Source: Voacanga thouarsii (taxonomy: Eukaryota > Streptophyta > Magnoliopsida > Gentianales > Apocynaceae). Taken from it: a DNA stretch of 64,000 bases. Position 1 is the first letter of the stretch; each line of letters starts with the position of its first letter. Both the position numbers and the translations under genes were made by a program. The notes beneath the pieces were generated by a model. That model did no database searches, had not been told where the DNA came from, and saw only the letters and a program-made list of their open reading frames with translations. The stretch spans positions 2,092,001-2,156,000 of the forward strand of contig JANUWF010001217.1 in the NCBI GenBank assembly GCA_026120185.1, read 5' to 3'. Positions 1 to 13,900 of this stretch are shown here, in pieces.

Positions 1-29
1 AGTTAACTTGTGCTATATGAGAAGTTGGG

Positions 30-835
30 CAATAGTGTATGTTGTTTACTGATGATATTGTTCTAATTGATGAAACAAAAATTGGTATGAATGCTAAATT
101 GGAGCTGTAGTGATAGACATCAAAATCAAAGGGTTTCAAAATCAGTAGAAGTAAAACTGAATATATGGAATATAAGTTCAGTACCAAAAGAAATATGGAT
201 CAACGTATAACTTTGGATGGTAGAGATACTCCAATAGATGACTATTTTCGATATTTGGGTTATTATTTAGAAAGATGGAGAATTTAATGGCAACGTTGTA
301 CTCCAAGTTAAGGCTGGTTAGTTAAAATGGAGGTGTGCAACTGGTATCCTGTGTGATCTTAATATACCTTTAAGCCTAAAGGGAAAGTTTTATAGAATAG
401 GTGTAAGACTTGTTTTGCTATATGGTATAGAATGTTGGGTAGTTAAAAGGAGTTATATTTAGAAAATAAAGGTAGTTGAGATACAAAGGTTAAGGTGGAT
501 GTATCGACATACTAGAAAGGACAAAATAAGGAATGAGATCATTCGGGAAAAAATGGGAGTAACATCTATTGAAGACAAGATGAGAGAAAACTGCTTGCAT
601 TAGTTTGGATATATACAGAGAAGATTAAAGGATGCCCTTGTTAGGAGAATTGAATAATAGAAACAAATAGGTTAGGTAGAGGTAAAGATAGTCCTACGTA
701 AATATAGATGGAGGTGGTAATAAGAGATATAGTTCTGTTGAATTTGGATGAGAGTATGACAATAGATAGAAAAAAGTAGAAAAGATGATTCATGTGGATG
801 ACTAAATACCTTGGGATTAAGACTTAGGTTTTTGT
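30..835 (+). mobile_element. LINE (non-LTR retrotransposon) 3' remnant
   Basis: Broken frames on the plus strand give a reverse-transcriptase active-site box (LFTDDIVLIDE, near position 45), then FKISRSKTEYMEYKFS (near 130-175), and a C-terminal block with RLRWMYRHTRKD and EIIREKMGV (about 490-560). These are typical of the C-terminal half of plant LINE polyproteins. Several stops and frameshifts make it dead. It ends in a GTTGTTGTTGT-type tail near 830, as RTE-like plant LINEs often do; the clade is inference. The 5' part lies outside the window. Confidence 0.75.
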
Positions 836-957
836 TGTTGTAGTCCTAATTAGAAGAGTCATTACATAATTGTAGGTAAATTACTAACTCTACAAGAGCC
901 AAAATTATTATTGTTCAATTGGTAAAATATTCCTTCATTAATGAAGCCTATACTTAT

Positions 958-961
<4 letters not shown>

Positions 962-1040
<79 letters not shown>
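962..1040. repeat. (TA)n followed by (GA)n microsatellite
   Basis: An uninterrupted TA run passes directly into a GA run. It abuts a MITE-like inverted repeat. Simple repeats of this length are prone to length polymorphism and assembly error. Confidence 0.95.
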
Positions 1041-1042
<2 letters not shown>

Positions 1043-1044
<2 letters not shown>

Positions 1045-1172
1045 GCTATGGATTCTCTTTTTTTTTTTTAAAGAAAAATTTCTTGATAAATTATGTAAAT
1101 ATTAATCAAGAGATTTTCATGATTGATCGAGAGATTTTTCCCTTTTTTTTTCCAAAAGAGAATCCATAGCTA
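1043..1172. mobile_element. MITE-like inverted-repeat element
   Basis: The left end TAGCTATGGATTCTCTTTT is matched in inverted form at the right end (AAAAGAGAATCCATAGCTA), giving a hairpin-forming unit of about 130 bp with no coding capacity. TA borders both ends, which may be a TA target-site duplication. The same left terminus occurs again at 1497-1520. The superfamily cannot be assigned from these termini. Confidence 0.6.
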
Positions 1173-1459
1173 ATCCGAATAAACTTAGTATCGACTATAT
1201 GAACTAATATAAGGTTATGTGTGGTTATTCATATAAATAATCTCTCTCTATTTATTTTTATATACCATCATACTTTCATTCAAATTTAATAGAGACATCT
1301 TTTTTAATTACTTCCATCTATATCTTTTTGTCTGCCACTACCTCTGTCTACCCTATCATATCTTCATCCCTCAATCATTTTAACAGGAGCATCATTTGAT
1401 CTTCTATATATATATCCAAATCAATGCAAGCGATTTTTCTTATTTTATCCTCAATTAAT

Positions 1460-1460
<1 letters not shown>

Positions 1461-1494
<34 letters not shown>

Positions 1495-1520
1495 AGTAGC
1501 TATGGATTCTCTTTTTAAAA
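1461..1520. repeat. (CA)n(TA)n microsatellite and a second MITE-like terminus
   Basis: A CA run and then a TA run (1461-1494) are followed by TAGCTATGGATTCTCTTTTT (1497-1516), the same terminus as the element at 1043. No matching right end was found, so this is a half copy or a related truncated element. Confidence 0.65.
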
Positions 1521-1524
1521 AAAA

Positions 1525-1966
1525 AAGAAGAGAAAACTCTCTTGATTAATATTTGCATAATTGGGCTGCCACCAATGGGCCGAATTGCCCCCAACAATCA
1601 CTAGCCGATGCCCCGGACTATATCTAGGCCATATTGTATTCCAAGAACCTGATCATCATTGGTAGTGGTTGCGGGTAGCATTCTACTACGGTGGTCTCAC
1701 AAACACTTTAATGCTCCTCTGCTCTACGCTTTGTCCTCACTTGCAATTCACTCAGCCCCTAACTAATGATCATCAACAGACAATTACTTGCGATCCAATT
1801 CTAACTCGGTTTGAATTTCTCATTTCTGAAAGCTTATTGTTGGATTCGTCCTCGCAACCTTTGATCTCATTTTGAAGAAGAAAAAGTTGGTTGCTTTAAA
1901 ATTAATCGAGCTTCGAATTCAACATTTCTCATGATCAAGCCCTAGAGCATTTCAGTTGTTCTTGCA
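1525..1966 (+). promoter_or_regulatory. Upstream flank and 5' UTR of the intact golgin gene
   Basis: About 440 bp between the MITE-like debris and the golgin start codon. It contains a GGGCCGAATTG / AGGCC-rich stretch (1580-1630) and then an A/T-rich leader. No TATA box or transcription start can be fixed by eye. This flank has no counterpart upstream of the second golgin copy, where homology begins within a few bases of the ATG. Confidence 0.4.
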
Positions 1967-4900
1967 ATGGCTTATTGGTTCAAAGCTGCTGAAGGTACGA
2001 TTTATATCGATACAGATTTCGTAGTCACAATTTAAACTCGATTGGATTTGTCTGCGGTAAATTTGTGCATGTTGCTCGTGTATTGGATTTGAGCGACATT
2101 GGCACCCGTTTGGCCTGTGGCTGTTTTTCCTGAAATTTAGGTTTATCTGTAACTTTGCTCATTTTATTTTACAAGAGGAGTTGCTCTAAATTTATTACTA
2201 TCTTTGCGTTTGTTTATGTGTGCGGAGAGGTCTGGGATGTGGATATTATGTGCTTCGAATCAATGTGTTTGGTTTGTCTTCGATTTATATAATTGCTTTA
2301 ATTCTCGAAAGTGAGCCGGCTTAGACTCCTTACTCAATGAAGGGAATCAGTATTAGATGCTTCAGTTATTGTCATTATTAAGATAGAGTTGAAGAGAGTG
2401 GAGCTTTACTATTGTAAAAACGGGGAAAAAGGAGGACGGGAAGGTACTTAGGATTGGTAGCCTAGAGAAACAAAGAAGTTACAAGCTTTAGGTAATTGGC
2501 ATCAATCATGATTTTTGATGGATGAACGGGAAGAATTGATGCTGGGTGCATTAGGTGGAGTGTGTCTAGAATGTTATTTATGTGTTTGTATTGGTTAGAC
2601 TCATTGGAAATATCTATAGTGCTTCTTAGGATGTTGTCCTCTCCTTGCTATAATATAATATAAAACTAAAACTATTGTTATTTCTCTTAGCACTTCACAG
2701 AGGAAAAAGGATCAGGGTCTTCTAGGAACTTTTGTATGTGCATAAGTTTCTTGACGTGGTGTGAGGTAAGGACAGAACCAGTTTTTTGGAAAGGATATGT
2801 GGGCAAGATTGTTTTACCATTCACCCCTGCCTAGGCTGGAGTTACACTTGTGAAAAGTATAATGTCAGTATCACATACTACTCCCTACACCAATTAATCT
2901 TTTTCCATTGAATGTTGAGCCTTTTTCAACAAATCTTACTGTACATTTTTGTATTAAAAATATGCATCCTTGGGTCCGACAAACTGCACGTCATATACTC
3001 CTTGTATGGGTCTCATGTGAGGCAATTCAAATTTCAGAAAATATTCTATGATCTTCTTTCACCAGATCTATTGGAAGTGGTAGATCGCAGGGCAAAGCTT
3101 GTCGCTGGTGAGAAGTCAGATGAACAGCTTAATTTTCAGACTCCAGGTATATGTTTGAGAATTTTGCTTCCTCACAAAGGATTCCGTCATTGGAGGCACT
3201 TGTTGGTCTCTCCAGTATTCACTCTTTGATTTGATACTACAATTTTCACAATATAATGTAGAAGAATTTTGTGGATCATGTGGATATATTTTCGTGTATA
3301 AGCTGCTTTTGTTTATTTATTTATTTTTTGGTGGGTAAGTTGTAGAAGCAGTGTTTACGTGGCTTGATTATTAAAAATAAACTGTTTCATGTTTAACCAA
3401 TTTTTTCCCTCTTCCTGTCTCCCAAATGAAGCTTCTAATGGACGTGAATCTCAAGCAAGGAGAACATCAAAAGTAAGGGTATGTGCAGTCCAACTTTCTG
3501 AGGATACTACTTAGAAATAGGGGAAAATTATCCTTTGCCATCCAAATTTTTAGCGTGTGCTCACTTGCCATCCCAACTTCATATGTTCTTGAATTGTTAT
3601 TTAAACTTTCAAAATTAGTTCAATTTTTGCCATCCCAATCAATGTTTATGTTAAAATTGCTTCAATATATGACCATTTTCCGTTAAATTTGACCACCTTG
3701 CAATTAAGTTTTAATGTTTGATGGTCAAAATTGACAAAAAATGTCAAATTGAACAAATTTAAAAGTTCATTTATTGACTAGAAGAAAGTTCAAATTTAGA
3801 CGGCAATGTAGGAAAGCCTTGTAATTTGGGATGGAAAAGTGTATTTTTCTGTAGAAATAACATTGATTTTTTTTTTTGACAAATTTCCTAAAATAATGAT
3901 GTGTACAGCCCCGGAAAAAACTCTCCTCCCATGAAAGTCCAGTAACTGTTGACATTGAAAAGGAGAAAGCCAACTTGGAAAAACCCAAATCAGAAGCAAT
4001 TGCTGAGAAGGATACATCCATACCTGTGGGTGACAGCAATGGGATTGGTGCACAGAGTCTTAGTGACAAATCTGCCAACAACACACAGCATACTACTGAT
4101 GGTGATGGTTCCATTGCAGAGGCTTCTTCACCTGGAATAATGCCTTATGAGGAGGTGGGGAATGACACTGATCTTATAGAAGCAGCAGCATCAAGAGAAG
4201 CAGAAGCTACGGCTTCAGAGTCACATGAGGAAAAAACCCCTGTCAGCTCTTCAGATGCTCATGAGGTCCTACCATCGCTTGCAACAAAAGACATTGATGG
4301 TGCCCTTAGTGATCCTCCTGCAGAATCCAATCAAAGTACCCTGTTGGAAGATACAAAATCTCCTGAACCTATTGAGCATGAAGGAACTCAACTTTCAAGT
4401 GTAGATGGTAATGCTGATAACCAGTTGAAGGATGCTGATTTAAAACCTGAACTTGTTCCAGATATGAAAAAAGATCCAGAAAACTTAGAAACTGAATTGG
4501 GCTCTGATCAGAAAATGGATCCAGAACACAGTACTGGTGTTTCTGCTGTGAAAATACAAGAGCAACTTGATGAGGTATGGATTGTGGGTAAATTTCTTGG
4601 TTTGTTTTCTTTAGGGCTTAATTTTTTTAGTTCCTTGTTGTATAAGGTCTTTATTATCTATGTTTCTTTATTCCACAGGCACAAGGACTGCTGAAGAGTG
4701 CAGTTTCTACTGGTCAGTCAAAAGAAGCAAGGTTAGCCCGGGTAAGGTTTTAATATCACCTTCTCTGTAATTGGTTTATGGACTTAACTATAATGTCATT
4801 ACAATCTGTTGCGGGGTTTGGTTTCATGAATATTTTACAGTCAAGTGTATTGCTGGCTATAATTTCATGATTTACGGTAGAAGTCTACTGATTTCTGGTT

Positions 4901-7900
4901 CTTTGGTCAATATTAAAAGTGAACACCAGCTAGGCACTGAATCATATGGTAATTCCGTTTTGTAGTCTGGTAGAAAAGTAAGATCTAAAAGTAACAGTCA
5001 ATAGTTAAAAAGAAGAGAAATTTGTCAAGAATTTTGCCTGAGTCATTTTAAAATTGATTTGGTTGAGTAAAGAGATGTCAATTTTCTGATACCAAAGTTC
5101 AAAATGTTCAAAGAGAGTAAATAGTTGAATTTTTCCAAGTTGAAGAAGTACCTAAGGTGGTAGGTAAAATCCTTATTTCATTATCTTTATTTCAAAATTT
5201 GGTACTTTCTGTTGACTATTCTATTTTATGTAAGTAGTCTCTTTTAGTGGATGATAACGACGCTGTTGGCTACAAGGACCATAGTGTGAAATGAACAACA
5301 TCAATATTCCTAGCCACTACTTGACAGATTAAAGATATATTTGTCTATATTTGAAAACACTTTTATCAGAAACAATAATAATCATATATTGGATCTGATT
5401 TACCCCCACCTCCGAGTTTTATTGCTTGAAGGGCAAAGTGATTTCTAGGAATTAAGGAACTGAATAGGGATGGCTGGCTGACATAGAACGTGTTTTGTCA
5501 GCAAATACTTTTGTTCATGCTTTGCTTTATTGTTTATATTTGTGCTAACCTTTTAAGACGAAATGTACAAAGACTTTATTTTTGATAAGTACAACTAAGA
5601 ATTCATACTTACGTGCCTTATGCCTTGTCATTGTTTAGGTTTGTGCTGGCCTCTCATCTCGTCTACAAGAGTATAAATCTGAAAACGCACAGTTAGAAGA
5701 GCTTCTCTTTGCCGAGGTGAGACACAAGCCTTTCTGAGACTCTAGTTCAAAATTATCCTTCAAAATTAAGATGTTTACTTGATGCCATTTTCCTATAACA
5801 GAGAGAGTTGAGTAAATCATATGAGGACCGCATTAAACAGCTTCAAAAAGATCTATCTGTGTCCAAAAGTGAGGTGGCTAAAGCGGAGTCAAACATGGCT
5901 GATGCGTTGGCTGCAAAGAATGCAGAAATTGAAGCACTTGTGAATTCTATGGATGCAATGAAGAAGCAGGCTGCATTATCTGAAGGAAATTTGGCATCAT
6001 TGCAGGTTTGTTATAACGACTTGTTCAACAATGCACAATTGTCCCTTCCTGCAATGTTTGTCTTCTAGTCCACTACCTGGTGTCTCAACCTCTACCAAAT
6101 TGAATTTCACATACCAGCTTTTGAGTATTTTGCATATATTTCAACCGTTCCCCTTAGATGTTGCAGAACTTTCCCCTGAGGAAGTACAATATTCATACTT
6201 CTGTGACTGAAGTTTTCATTCTAACTGTCTTATTTGACAAGCTTCTTGATTTTATTTTTCCTTTTTGTTTAATTTTTGAGGTGTGTTGCGTAGGGAATAG
6301 GGTTAATCATTGGAATGCACAAATGGGCCCGTGACAGAAAGTGGAAAATGTTCTTTTCCTTTGGTCCTTTTGCGAAAAGAGACGAAAGTGAACTTGTATG
6401 GGAAAAGAATTGAATACTTTTCCTTTACCCTTCATATACACTGCATACTGGATAATATGTGTGCCAAAGAGAAATTGGTCATAACAACATCCATGCGAGT
6501 GCTGACCTAGACAAGTTCTTTACTTCTAGGCATCCTTAATTTCCTCCTACATTATGGATTCCTAAAAGCTCTTAATTTGTGGTACAATAAAGCGAACTCA
6601 ATTGTGTTATTAGTTTCTTAGTTGCATGATGCCTATAATTTTATTTCATTGGAAACATCATGAACCCGAAAAGCACTATATTCATCTGGATAATGAAATC
6701 CACTGCTTACAAATTTAACCAGTCCTTTCTAAATAACATCCATCATATATGTAACTATTGTTTTTTTTCTATTGTAGATTGAGTGGTATATCTTACTTGA
6801 ACAAAGGAAACTGTACCATGCATTCCATGTCCTCATAGCTAGTGAAATAGATTCTAATTGTTGTTTGATTGGCCCATATGCAAGTTGTCTTATAATTAGT
6901 GATCACGTTCATTACTTCAGGCTAACATGGAATCTATAATGAGAAATAGGGAGCTAACGGAGACAAGGATGATGCAAGTAAGTAAAACTAGTTTTCTAGT
7001 CTAGTTTAACTTGATCTCAAGCATATGTCCTTGAAGCAGCGTACTCATTATTTCTATGTTGGCAACAATTTCTCATTTCAGGCCCTGAGGGAGGAGCAAG
7101 CTGCTGCAGAAAGAAGAGCTGAAGAAGAGCGCGCTGCACATATTGCTACCAAGATGGTTTATAGCTAAACACATATTTCTTTGGTTATGTTATTTGCCCC
7201 CCTCCTTCCTCCACCTTTCTTCTCCCCTTTTTTACACCTCTACATGATTGCTGCTTCTGGGTTCATATACAGTAGGTTTTTGCTTTATGAATATCTGCTG
7301 TGCTACTCTGTCCTTAAATTTGACAAGCCTTTGATCAAACGAATAGGCTGCTATGGAAAGAGAAGTAGAATTGGAGCATCGAGCTATTGAAGCATCCACA
7401 GCATTAGCAAGGATCCAGGTATTGTATACTGGCTATCTTTGAAATGCTAAATTGCATAAATTTCTGTCAAATTGAAAGAGCTGAATCTTTATTGTTTTGA
7501 GTCTATTATTTGGTTTTGCAGTCACAATATATATAACCATAATTGCGAAAAATTCTGAATCTTGAATTCAGTATGTGTTTCCTTTTAAAGTAGTTGTGAT
7601 ATGTGAACCTGATCTGCTATCTGAACTTCCAATGGATTTCTATTTGTTTCATAGCCCTATGTTTATTTGTTCATACACTGGTGCCTGTCATAATCTACCC
7701 TGCAAGAGATGCTTCAGTGCCTCTGGCGCTTGCATCTTCTTCTCTTCTTTTTTATTCTTTTGATAAATGATAGTACAAAAGTACCTCATTTATTCGAAGG
7801 AAGTTTGGAGCACATCCATTTACATGTGTCCTTGGCCCTTGTTCTTCTTCCTTTTTTTTTTTTCCCTTAAATAAATTTTTTTGATCGTGGGTTTATACTG

Positions 7901-10900
7901 GATTTATGATTGTCCTTCCTTGAGGATGAAAGATCCTTCACTTTCAACAACCATATAGGGGCATTCACTGGAACGTCATTCTCAGTTTTACACTGAAATT
8001 CTTGTTTTTACAGTTTTCCAGTGACTTATAGTTTTATATGATTATTTTACTTTTAATGATTGACCTATATACCTTCTCCAGAGGACAGCAGATGAGAGGA
8101 CAGCAAAAGCAGCTGATCTTGAGCAAAAGATAGCTCTGCTTGAGGTAACAATGGGGTTCCTTTCTTTTTAACTATGAAAATTTTGTTTTCCAGGTGTAGG
8201 CATTTATGTCGTTACCATATGAACCAGGCTGAATGTGCTTCCTTGAATCAAGAACTACATGACATGGAAGCTCGTGCTCGGCGCGGACAAAAGAAATCTC
8301 CTGAGGAGGCAAATCAAGTGATTCAGGTTGAATGAATGACCAATACTAGATTTTGCATCACATTGTTCTGCTATACTGGGCAAGACCAATAAAGTTTAAC
8401 AGTTCTTGATTTGATTTCTGGTATATGATTGCATTGATATGTTTGAAGCAACAAAGTAAGAACAGAAGTTTGACACCCACAATACTTCCTTTTTGTCTTT
8501 TTATCTCCTTTAGTATATGTATACATCTTTATTTAAATGTTGGAGATTAAGACCCCATTCCTGGTAAAGAACTCTCATTATCCTTTTATGAAGTTCTACC
8601 CGGCTTGCATTTAGTGTGCTGATGCCAAATGCTACTACCTATCATTTCGGACCATGAATCTCAATAACTGGATCTTTTAAGATTGTCTTTAGAGATTTCC
8701 ATTCTCCATATTGTGTTGCTTTGAGGCAATTTTATACTCTCTCCTTCCTGAACTGAATGTCCACATTTCTGTTTCATTTCTTCCCAAAATGAATGTGCAC
8801 TTCCCTATAATATACATACTTTCAGTCTTCCTTAAAAGAAAAGGATGGGCTTGGACTCATGGTCTCAAATTCAATGGGGACATTCAATTTGGAATGAAGG
8901 GAGTATTGTTGAAATCAGATAGCAGAGACTTCACAATCATAGGTTTCGGTTGGAGACAACTGTATTTTGCTTCAATCTTTGTTCTGTAGATTATGTTTTG
9001 TTTTTGTTGAACTCAGAACTACATTTTCATTTTTAGCCACGTAGCTATAGGTAGGTTGTGGACTGACCAGTTCTCCCACACTTAGCTTTTCTTAAATCTT
9101 CATAATTAGAATAGTTATTCAACTTAAGCTTCTTATTCTGAAGATGCAGGCGTGGCAAGAAGAGGTGGAGCGTGCACGCCAAGGTCAGAGAGATGCTGAG
9201 AGCAAGCTGTCTGCTATGGAGGCAAGTTATTCTGTCTGTCAGTATTAACCTGTTTGTTTTATCATTCTTGTTTCATTCATGAATTGGAAAAGACGCCACT
9301 AGATAAAGAGGCCAAAATGAAGCTAAAATGTCTAATAATTCTAATTGTGTGAATTGCATTTATGGTCGAACCCATATTATTGATTAAAGGCACTCATCCC
9401 CAAATATCCTGTTTGAAATCCTCTGTTTCGTGTTATTACCAACATAATGAAAATAATTGCTTATGCTAGTCTTTTCCTTCCCACCATTTTTTTTTTCTTT
9501 TTGTGTTTTTTTTCCTTTTTTGTTTTGGCTGGGAAGAGGGGCAGCAGCATGATGGTGCTGGGTGGTATCTTCCCCAGTCTCTTGACCAGTTACACAGCAG
9601 ATCAGCAGCAAACTCCATCTGTACTCTCTAACATACCAGCCTCACCAAGCTTGTTCAAATATTAATGGCCACAACCATTATCATCTCTTCTTTTAAAGAA
9701 CCCTCCACCTTTCTGGTAATGCCACCACTTCTTGTCCCTCCATGTCCACCAGCTCCAATACTTGCAAAGCAATGCAAGAATCTTTAGAAGATTCGGAAGA
9801 AATGTAACCGAGTCCCTAGTGTATTTAGAAAGTAATTACTCCTTCCATTGAGATCGGAATGCTCCATTTTGACTTGGCACAAAAATTTATGATAGCCTTT
9901 GAGTTACCACATTACCCTTAATTAAAAAGGTTAGTAGTGGGACATTTGGGTTAGTGGAGCTTATATTTCTTCAATTGAGGAGTTGTTGTGAAAGTTTAGA
10001 GGGAAAATATGTTATTTTATAAAAGTAGACCTTGACTTCCAGGCATTCCAAAATATAATTGTGAGAGAGAGAGAGAGAGAGAGGATACGAGTGTTAATTT
10101 TCTTGAGAGGAGTGGGGAGAGACATTTATAGGACTGGGGTCAAAGAGTCGGTATGTGTAAGGCCTGCAGCCTTGATCCAGCGCTGAATCCCCAAGGATGA
10201 AGTAGAATATATGCTGGAACCATATGTTGAATGAGCTAATAGTTCTGAAATGAAGAGCAAATCACACAGGGGATGACTTTGAGGATTTGCACTGAATGTG
10301 GCCTCGTCCTGAGAACCAATGACCTCTTAGTTGCATTGGTTGCTTATGTATTACATATGCTGCAGTGTAATTTCTCAAGGACAGTAAAAAGACTTGGATT
10401 ATTTGCTGCAGGCTGAGGTGCAAAAGATGAGAGTTGAAATGGCTGCAATGAAGAGGGATGCTGAGCATTACTCTCGTCAGGTAAGTGATCTCATCTTCTT
10501 GTTCCTTCACCTATGTTTTGGTCTTATATTTTGATGCGATGATGTTGTTTGTTTATGACATGCACAAAGGTGTTAGAATTGCATGCAAGTTGTATTGAAA
10601 AGATTATTGAACTATTTTGGGTAGATTAATGCAGACTATGCACTTGGTGTTAACTTTGTATGGCACTATGCCTATTTGTATGATTTTATGGGAACATGAT
10701 CATAATGCAATGTTTTCTAATCTTTTAGGTGCAGTACTTTTTGTTCAATTTTCTCTAGGTGAATAGTATCTGATGATTTATTCTTGTATAACACACTTGC
10801 ACTCTGTAGCCTCTAACTAGTTCTGGTGCCTTCAAATAGGAACATATGGAGCTGGAAAAACGGTACCGGGAATTAACTGACCTCTTGGTACATCTCACTG

Positions 10901-13900
10901 ATACATAAATCTGCATTTGGCTTCACTTGTTGTACTCCTTTTTACTTGTGATGGTGTGTTCTATCAGTACTACAAGCAAACACAACTGGAAACCATGGCC
11001 AGCGAAAAGGCTGCAGCAGAGTTTCAGTTGGAGAAGGAATTGAAGCGTTTCCAGGAAGCAGAGGTCTGTTAATGGTTGTGTCTCTCTTGCTCGCTATTAG
11101 CAATGACTTTCATGCATAAAAGAATATTTTATAGCTATACAAGTTCATTGTCTAAAACAGGTTGAAGCAGAAAGGAGCAAAGTTTCTCGCCGAACATCAT
11201 CCTCTTGGGAGGAAGACACTGAGATTAAAGCACTCGAGTATGTAGTATCTTGACATTGATAATGTAGTATAACTATTCCAGTCTTGTTATACGAGTAGTT
11301 ATATTTAGTGGAAATATGATGAATGCTGAACATGCATATCTAGTTTTCAGACTTCTTAGAAGCAAGTATGAATATTATGTCCTATCTGTTTCCCATATAT
11401 ATAATCAGAGTATGTGCTTTGAAGCTCTACACTTAATCCTAAACAAGTGGATTTTTATTATGTTTGGGTTTGACTAATCAAAATACAGGACTCTTCCGCT
11501 ATATCAACGGCATATGGTCGGGGCAAGCTTGCAGGTACTCTTGTTTTTTCTTTTCTTCTCATTTAATCCTTGTCCGCTTTGCTTTCTACTGTAGAATTGA
11601 ACTTTGCTTGCCTCGTGTAGCTACAAAAGGCAGCAAAGCTTTTAGATACTGGAGCTGTGAGGGCGACAAGATTCTTTTGGCGGTATCCAACTGCTCGAGT
11701 CATCCTTCTTTTCTATCTGGTTAGAGTTGTTAACCATAGACCAATTTTGTTCCTCTCTTTTTATTATTTCATAGGAAGCTATTTTTAAACTTTAGTTGTA
11801 AAAAAGGCTTGAAGTTAATACATTGATACTTCATGCCAGGTATTTGTGCATCTCTTCTTGATGTATCTGTTGCATAGGCTTCAGGTAGAATTCTTGTTCA
11901 TCTGCTACATCATAATCTTCAGAAATTAAAATAAGGACGAGAAAGATTCTTGTTCTAGTTCTAGTCTAAACCTTTTGGATTATTGAAAATGAAAGGTTAT
12001 GGTTAATGCATGAGCTTTATTTATTCTTTTTGTTGGCATATATGCCTTACTTTTTACTTCTATGCATGACAAAGCTAGTCAATGAGGCTTCTTCTCCTGC
12101 TGGACTTGGGAAGGGCTTGGTATTTGTGCTTATGCTTAGCACAATAAGAGACACTTTTTGATATATCTATATGCCTTATTCCATTAAAATATTAGGTTCA
12201 GAAGGTACTGTATGCCTTTATAGTGCTTATCTTTGGGTCTTTTCTTTTCCATGCTAGATACAAATGCTCATTTTTATTATCTTGGCTTCTGTAAACAGTG
12301 TATTATTGTTATTATTTTTTCCTTCCTTTGTTTGATATATCTTCTTTTCTTGCTTGTGCACTGTTGCAAGTTATGATGAATACGAGGTAACCAGCCTTTT
12401 ATCTTGCACTTTCAACGCCCCCTGTTTTTCAGCATTAGAGTTAGCACTTTGCTGAGCTCTGGTTGTGTTTGAGTTGTCCTCCAATGATAGTTCTTCTTTT
12501 TAACAAGTCAATATCTCAGGTCTGAGAAATTTTACTACACTGGAGTGTCTATGATTGCAGCTGATGTGCTTTCTGGTGTAGGATATAATTCAATAGGGTC
12601 GCAAACTACCAAGTTTCAATAAAATGTCAAATCACCAAATCTATACACCAAACACAATAGCAAGTGCATCCATTGTGAATTGTGGTATAGGGTATCTAAC
12701 AAGTACCAATCCTCAAGGAGCAAGTACTAGTTATTACTTTAATTCTATTGTCTAGCCTATCAAGTCAAGAGGTGATATAATTAAAGCTATTAAAATAGAG
12801 AATGAATCTAGTCTACACAAGATTGGCAACAAGAATATCAAGGAGTAAAGAGGAGTAAATAACAATGCATTCAAATGGAATCCCCAAGAACTTGACAAAT
12901 AATGAATGAAAACTTTGGACAATTAAATTACTAATCTATTACTAGTATGGGTTATAATAATGAATTCTACTCTTTCTCAAGTTATGGATTTCCTACCCTT
13001 TAGTAAAACTAATGGATATCCCTTTCTCATTAATTTAACCTAAGGGTGCATTTAGTGCAATAACCCTTAATTACCAAATATAAGTCTGGAAGAAATTAAT
13101 GCCCTTGTCTCTAAGCGGCACTACTATCTTATTGATTATCTAGTTCTGTCCCCTAATATCATCTCTCAAGTCAATCAAAGGAGAACAAATATTGAATCAA
13201 TTAAATAGGTTGGCTGCAATTCTCCCTTGAACAACACTCCTTTCCTCTCTAAGAATCTCCTTGAGCCTGCGTCTCGGCCTTCTCTTGTGTTGGATCGTTC
13301 CTGTCTAGGTTGTTACATTTCTCTCCCCTCTAGGGTTTTTCTCTTTATGTTCTTTTAATCCACTTCGCGGATATGAAATTAGAACAAAGTCTGATTCTGT
13401 GGATCAAGTGGCCCTGCTTGTAGGGATGGCAATTTCCCCGCTTAATCGGAGACCCAACTCGATTGGGCTGGAGATTCCTCGATTTAAGCAGGGATGATGC
13501 TGGGGTGGGGTGGGGATTACATGATTCCCGGCCCGGCGCTCGTCCCGCTCCATATATATTTTGTATTATATGTATTATATATATTATATTATATTTTATA
13601 TATATATAGATTATATATGTATATATAGGGAGATTTTATACACACACATATATAGAGAGGTCGATTATATATGTATATTTATTATATAGATTTTATATAT
13701 ATTATATATGATTATATATATATATAGGTAGATTATATATGTATGTAAAATAAAATGAAGTAGAAGAAAAAAGGAAAAATTATCAATTATCAATTTTAAT
13801 CTTATTAATTTAGTGATATGATTAATACGTGAACTATTGAAAATCACCACAAAAGTTTTCGAAATTATTAAAAAGTTTTGAATAAAAATATATTGGAGGC

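Noticed and set aside
962..1494. CRISPR-like or regulatory repeat array
   Set aside because: These are simple dinucleotide repeats without unique spacers.
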